This document shows positions 33,065 through 35,228 of a stretch of 35,228 nucleotides of DNA, piece by piece. Under the pieces are notes generated by a model, which was given only the letters and a program-made list of their open reading frames with translations, searched no databases and was not told where the DNA came from. The stretch covers positions 1 through 35,228 of the forward strand of contig NZ_RRYW01000024.1 in the NCBI RefSeq assembly GCF_014861365.1, read 5' to 3'. Within the stretch, counting starts at the first letter, position 1; the number at the start of each line of letters is the position of its first letter. The position numbers were made by a program, and so were the translations under genes. Source of the stretch: Psychrobacter sp. FME6 (GTDB lineage: Bacteria; Pseudomonadota; Gammaproteobacteria; Pseudomonadales; Moraxellaceae).

Positions 33065-34687
33065 TCAAGTATTTTTAGCTAAAATTTCTATCTTATTAAC
33101 GAGTAGCTTGGGCAGATAATAATCACTGATGTGCGCGTTTGGGTACTGCTCATCGATCCAAGCAACATAATTATTGGCAGTCAGTTTTCCTCGATAGATC
33201 AAGTACAAAGTATGCAGGGCGACGCTACGGGATAGGCCCATCACGCATTGAAAGTTAATCAGCACTCTATCGCTAAGCAGCTGTTCGATTGTAATATCAG
33301 GTACTCTATCAAGTGCCGCTAATGTATCTATCTCTTTAAACAACTGGATGAAATTTTGAGCATCAACCTCTTTTAACGATTGTAAATCCAACAGTGGAAA
33401 ATAGAGGTATTCAATATGAACGGCGATAAATGGTGGATGAGGGTCGTAGAGTGATGAGCTGTTATTAACGTCTAATTTCTGTGCTTGCACATAAGTAGAT
33501 AAGGCTTTTTTTAGGCTGAAACCATGACTGTTAGTTTCTACCGCTGAATCAATCACAATAATCGTCGCAAAATTGGAAAAACATAAATACTGTTTATCGC
33601 TCATTTGTGACAAACCAAATAATTTTGGGGTAGCGACTGCATATACCGAGTCCGCTATTTTGTATTTTGAGTCCATATCAATATGGCTCAATGAGCGAGT
33701 ATTCGATCGATTATGTTGAGTAGGTTGATAGCGTTGCCCAACGTACCACATCAGCCAATAGCTTAATAATAATGGCATAAACCTCAACCAAGTAGACAGC
33801 CGTAAACGCCCTTGCTTATCCTTTGCAAACCAACGTTTATCGCGAGACTGATTGGGGTATTGATACGCCCACGCCAAACCAAAAAAACTTAACATCCAGT
33901 ACATGGCGATTAAAGAGTACAACCATTCAAAAGTGATAGAGGCAATGCTTCTATTGAGCATAAACCCTGATATCGATAGGATTAAAAACCCTGATATCGC
34001 TACTGCCAGATATTTTAAAACAAGATTGTTCCGCAGTTTATTGGTCATGACCAGTACTAACGCTGCCAGTAATAAGCCACCAGCAATATCCAACAGATGA
34101 TGTTGATAAGTTAGGACGGTGGATACGATAATGAGGCTACAGATACAGCAAAGCGCTAGGCGATATAGAACGGATTTCGAAAGCTGCCATAAACACGTCC
34201 CTAGTAATACGGCATATGCCACATGCAGGGAAGGAAGCTGGTTAAAAGGTTTGTCGGTTATATGCAAAAATTGATAACCATAGCGTGCCCAGCCTAATAC
34301 AGTAGGGCGCTCAAAAGTAAATTTGGCTGGAAATATATAAAAGATAAAACAGGCGAAAAGCGTGGCTAAGATTAACTTGCGTGTTAATAAGGACAGTTGT
34401 GCTGGCGTTTTTACCATAAAAAAGCTGGCACAAAACAGCATGATTGACCAGCTATAAGGCACAATCATCAGCGGAATAAAAGGAATCGCTGCGTCAACTA
34501 ATATGGTTAGATTATAAACTTTTTTAGGCCATATAGAGTTCATGCTACTTAGCTCAGAAAACTGGAGATCATAAAGCAGCGCTTGTGCGTAGACATTAGT
34601 TAAAGAATACAGAATGGCAAAGATTCCAAAAGCGCAAGCTAGAGAGAGGCATCTAGATTTCATCGAAAGAGGCGAATGACTGGTCAT
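33065..34687 (-). CDS. PAP2 / dual-specificity phosphatase fusion membrane protein
   Basis: A 540-aa protein in two parts. The N-terminal part (about 1-325) has some ten hydrophobic segments and PAP2-type lipid phosphatase motifs: a weak KFTFERP first motif (122-128), PSLH (152-155) and the H-x3-D motif HHLLD (His196, Asp200), as in Aur1-like or sphingomyelin-synthase-like enzymes. The C-terminal cytosolic part (about 365-540) ends in a cysteine-phosphatase P-loop, CVMGLSRS, with Cys481 and Arg487. The residue before the cysteine is Gln, where His is usual. The arrangement matches E. coli YnbD, a predicted PAP2/DSP protein. Substrate is unknown. The start has no clear ribosome site; Met9 is an alternative. 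Confidence 0.85.
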   Translation of the reverse strand: MTSHSPLSMKSRCLSLACAFGIFAILYSLTNVYAQALLYDLQFSELSSMNSIWPKKVYNLTILVDAAIPFIPLMIVPYSWSIMLFCASFFMVKTPAQLSLLTRKLILATLFACFIFYIFPAKFTFERPTVLGWARYGYQFLHITDKPFNQLPSLHVAYAVLLGTCLWQLSKSVLYRLALCCICSLIIVSTVLTYQHHLLDIAGGLLLAALVLVMTNKLRNNLVLKYLAVAISGFLILSISGFMLNRSIASITFEWLYSLIAMYWMLSFFGLAWAYQYPNQSRDKRWFAKDKQGRLRLSTWLRFMPLLLSYWLMWYVGQRYQPTQHNRSNTRSLSHIDMDSKYKIADSVYAVATPKLFGLSQMSDKQYLCFSNFATIIVIDSAVETNSHGFSLKKALSTYVQAQKLDVNNSSSLYDPHPPFIAVHIEYLYFPLLDLQSLKEVDAQNFIQLFKEIDTLAALDRVPDITIEQLLSDRVLINFQCVMGLSRSVALHTLYLIYRGKLTANNYVAWIDEQYPNAHISDYYLPKLLVNKIEILAKNT

Positions 34688-34839
34688 GGCATTTATCTAA
34701 TCGTTGCTATAGTGCGGATACTATAAATAGCATAAAACAGCAGGTTTTGACATAAATCAAGTCAAGATTAGGGCGTGTTGAACATTTATATTGTTAGAAA
34801 TGCTCAAAAAATGATATCTAACGGTAATGAAGGAAAGCA

Positions 34840-35168
34840 ATGATTCTGAATCAAATCAGCGAATAGGTACTTAGAATTATGGCAAGTTTTGGCTACTTTG
34901 GTATTGTATTTGCTATGTTTGCCGAAATTTTTTTCTTTCATACTTTCTGAAATCATTATGCCCGCTGCTGATTTTGCAGCGTCGAGAGGTGATTTTAATT
35001 TAATCTTGGTTATTCTTTCTGGCACGCTAGGTGCTTCACTTAACGCTTTGCCCTTATATTATTTAGGTCGCGCATTCGAATGAAGAACGTTTAGTCGCGT
35101 TTACCAAAAATTATGGCAAATACCTGCTCATTAAACCTGATGACGTTACGTCCGTGAATGATTATTAG
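34840..35168 (+). pseudogene. Decayed DedA-family membrane protein gene
   Basis: Three reading frames together spell a DedA N-terminus. Frame 1 from ATG 34840 (with AAGGAA upstream) gives MILNQISE, a TAG at 34864 where the family often has Trp, then VLRIMASFGYFGIVFAMFAE. A shift at a seven-T run (34928-34934) leads to SEIIMPAADFAASRGDF, then GTLGASLNALPLYYLGRAF. A second shift near 35072-35080 leads to NEERLVAFTKNYGKYLLIKPDDV, which soon meets a stop at 35166. One stop and two frameshifts, with the remaining two thirds missing, mark it as a pseudogene. DedA proteins are lipid flippases for undecaprenyl phosphate and related lipids. Confidence 0.85.
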
Positions 35169-35228
35169 TGTAATCTGGCATGATGTCGCCTTGCTTAAAG
35201 TAAGCACGACTGTCAGATTTTGCTTGCG

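Noticed and set aside
33065..34687. Inositol-phosphorylceramide or sphingolipid synthase for the PAP2 protein
   Set aside because: The PSLH and HHLLD motifs are shared with Aur1-like enzymes, but the C-terminal cysteine-phosphatase P-loop fits the YnbD-type PAP2/DSP architecture better.

Overview
The window looks like a chromosomal segment of a Moraxellaceae gammaproteobacterium, most likely Psychrobacter. The basis is recognition of the protein sequences (UbiE, UbiJ, UbiB, AlaA, PilS/PilR, tandem-domain PPK2), the moderate GC content, and Asn/Gln/Thr-rich insertions in housekeeping proteins. No species can be assigned without a search.

Layout. 1-618: a bidirectional terminator, a doubtful small ORF, and the leader of gpmI. 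619-4009: gpmI (glycolysis) and a periplasmic C-terminal processing protease, both forward. 4146-8491 (reverse): a GacA-like response regulator, then the PilS and PilR pilus two-component pair. 8958-10846 (forward): a PBP7-type endopeptidase and ThiE. 10890-11219 (reverse): a small DksA/TraR zinc-finger protein. 11594-13462 (forward): pgk and an Ala/Glu-rich lipoprotein. About 13770-15683: a complete IS200/IS605-type element with divergent tnpA (Y1 transposase) and tnpB (RuvC-like guided nuclease). 15956-18991 (forward): fba, ruvA, ruvB. 19196-25233 (reverse): an apparent quinone-biosynthesis cluster, FFLEELY-like protein, ubiE, ubiJ, ubiB, ending in an FAD-linked D-lactate-dehydrogenase-type oxidase that could feed electrons to the quinone pool. 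25487-29424 (forward): polyphosphate:AMP phosphotransferase and a PiT phosphate transporter. 29523-31169 (reverse): an aminotransferase of AlaA type fused to an N-terminal XRE DNA-binding domain. 31624-32615: msrB, tRNA-Val and tRNA-Asp. 33065-34687 (reverse): PAP2/dual-specificity phosphatase. 34840-35168: a decayed dedA pseudogene.

Most of the window is core metabolism and repair. The strongest unusual signal is the XRE-AlaA fusion. Its promoter region carries a perfect 10+10 bp palindrome, a half-site and a second 8+8 bp palindrome, all built on a TGCAAG core. The first palindrome contains the predicted -10 and the half-site is the predicted -35. This reads as a self-regulating metabolic enzyme, similar in logic to MocR/GabR proteins but with a different DNA-binding domain.

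Other items worth attention are the IS element with its readable RE guide junction, a diverged ~115-bp intergenic repeat present twice in inverted orientation, a MITE-like repeat family (motif TATAGTGAATYAACTATA), a long stem-loop at the predicted 5' end of the fba transcript, and a ~130-residue low-complexity N-terminal extension on UbiE. All names rest on reading motifs and remembered family sequences; no database search was run.
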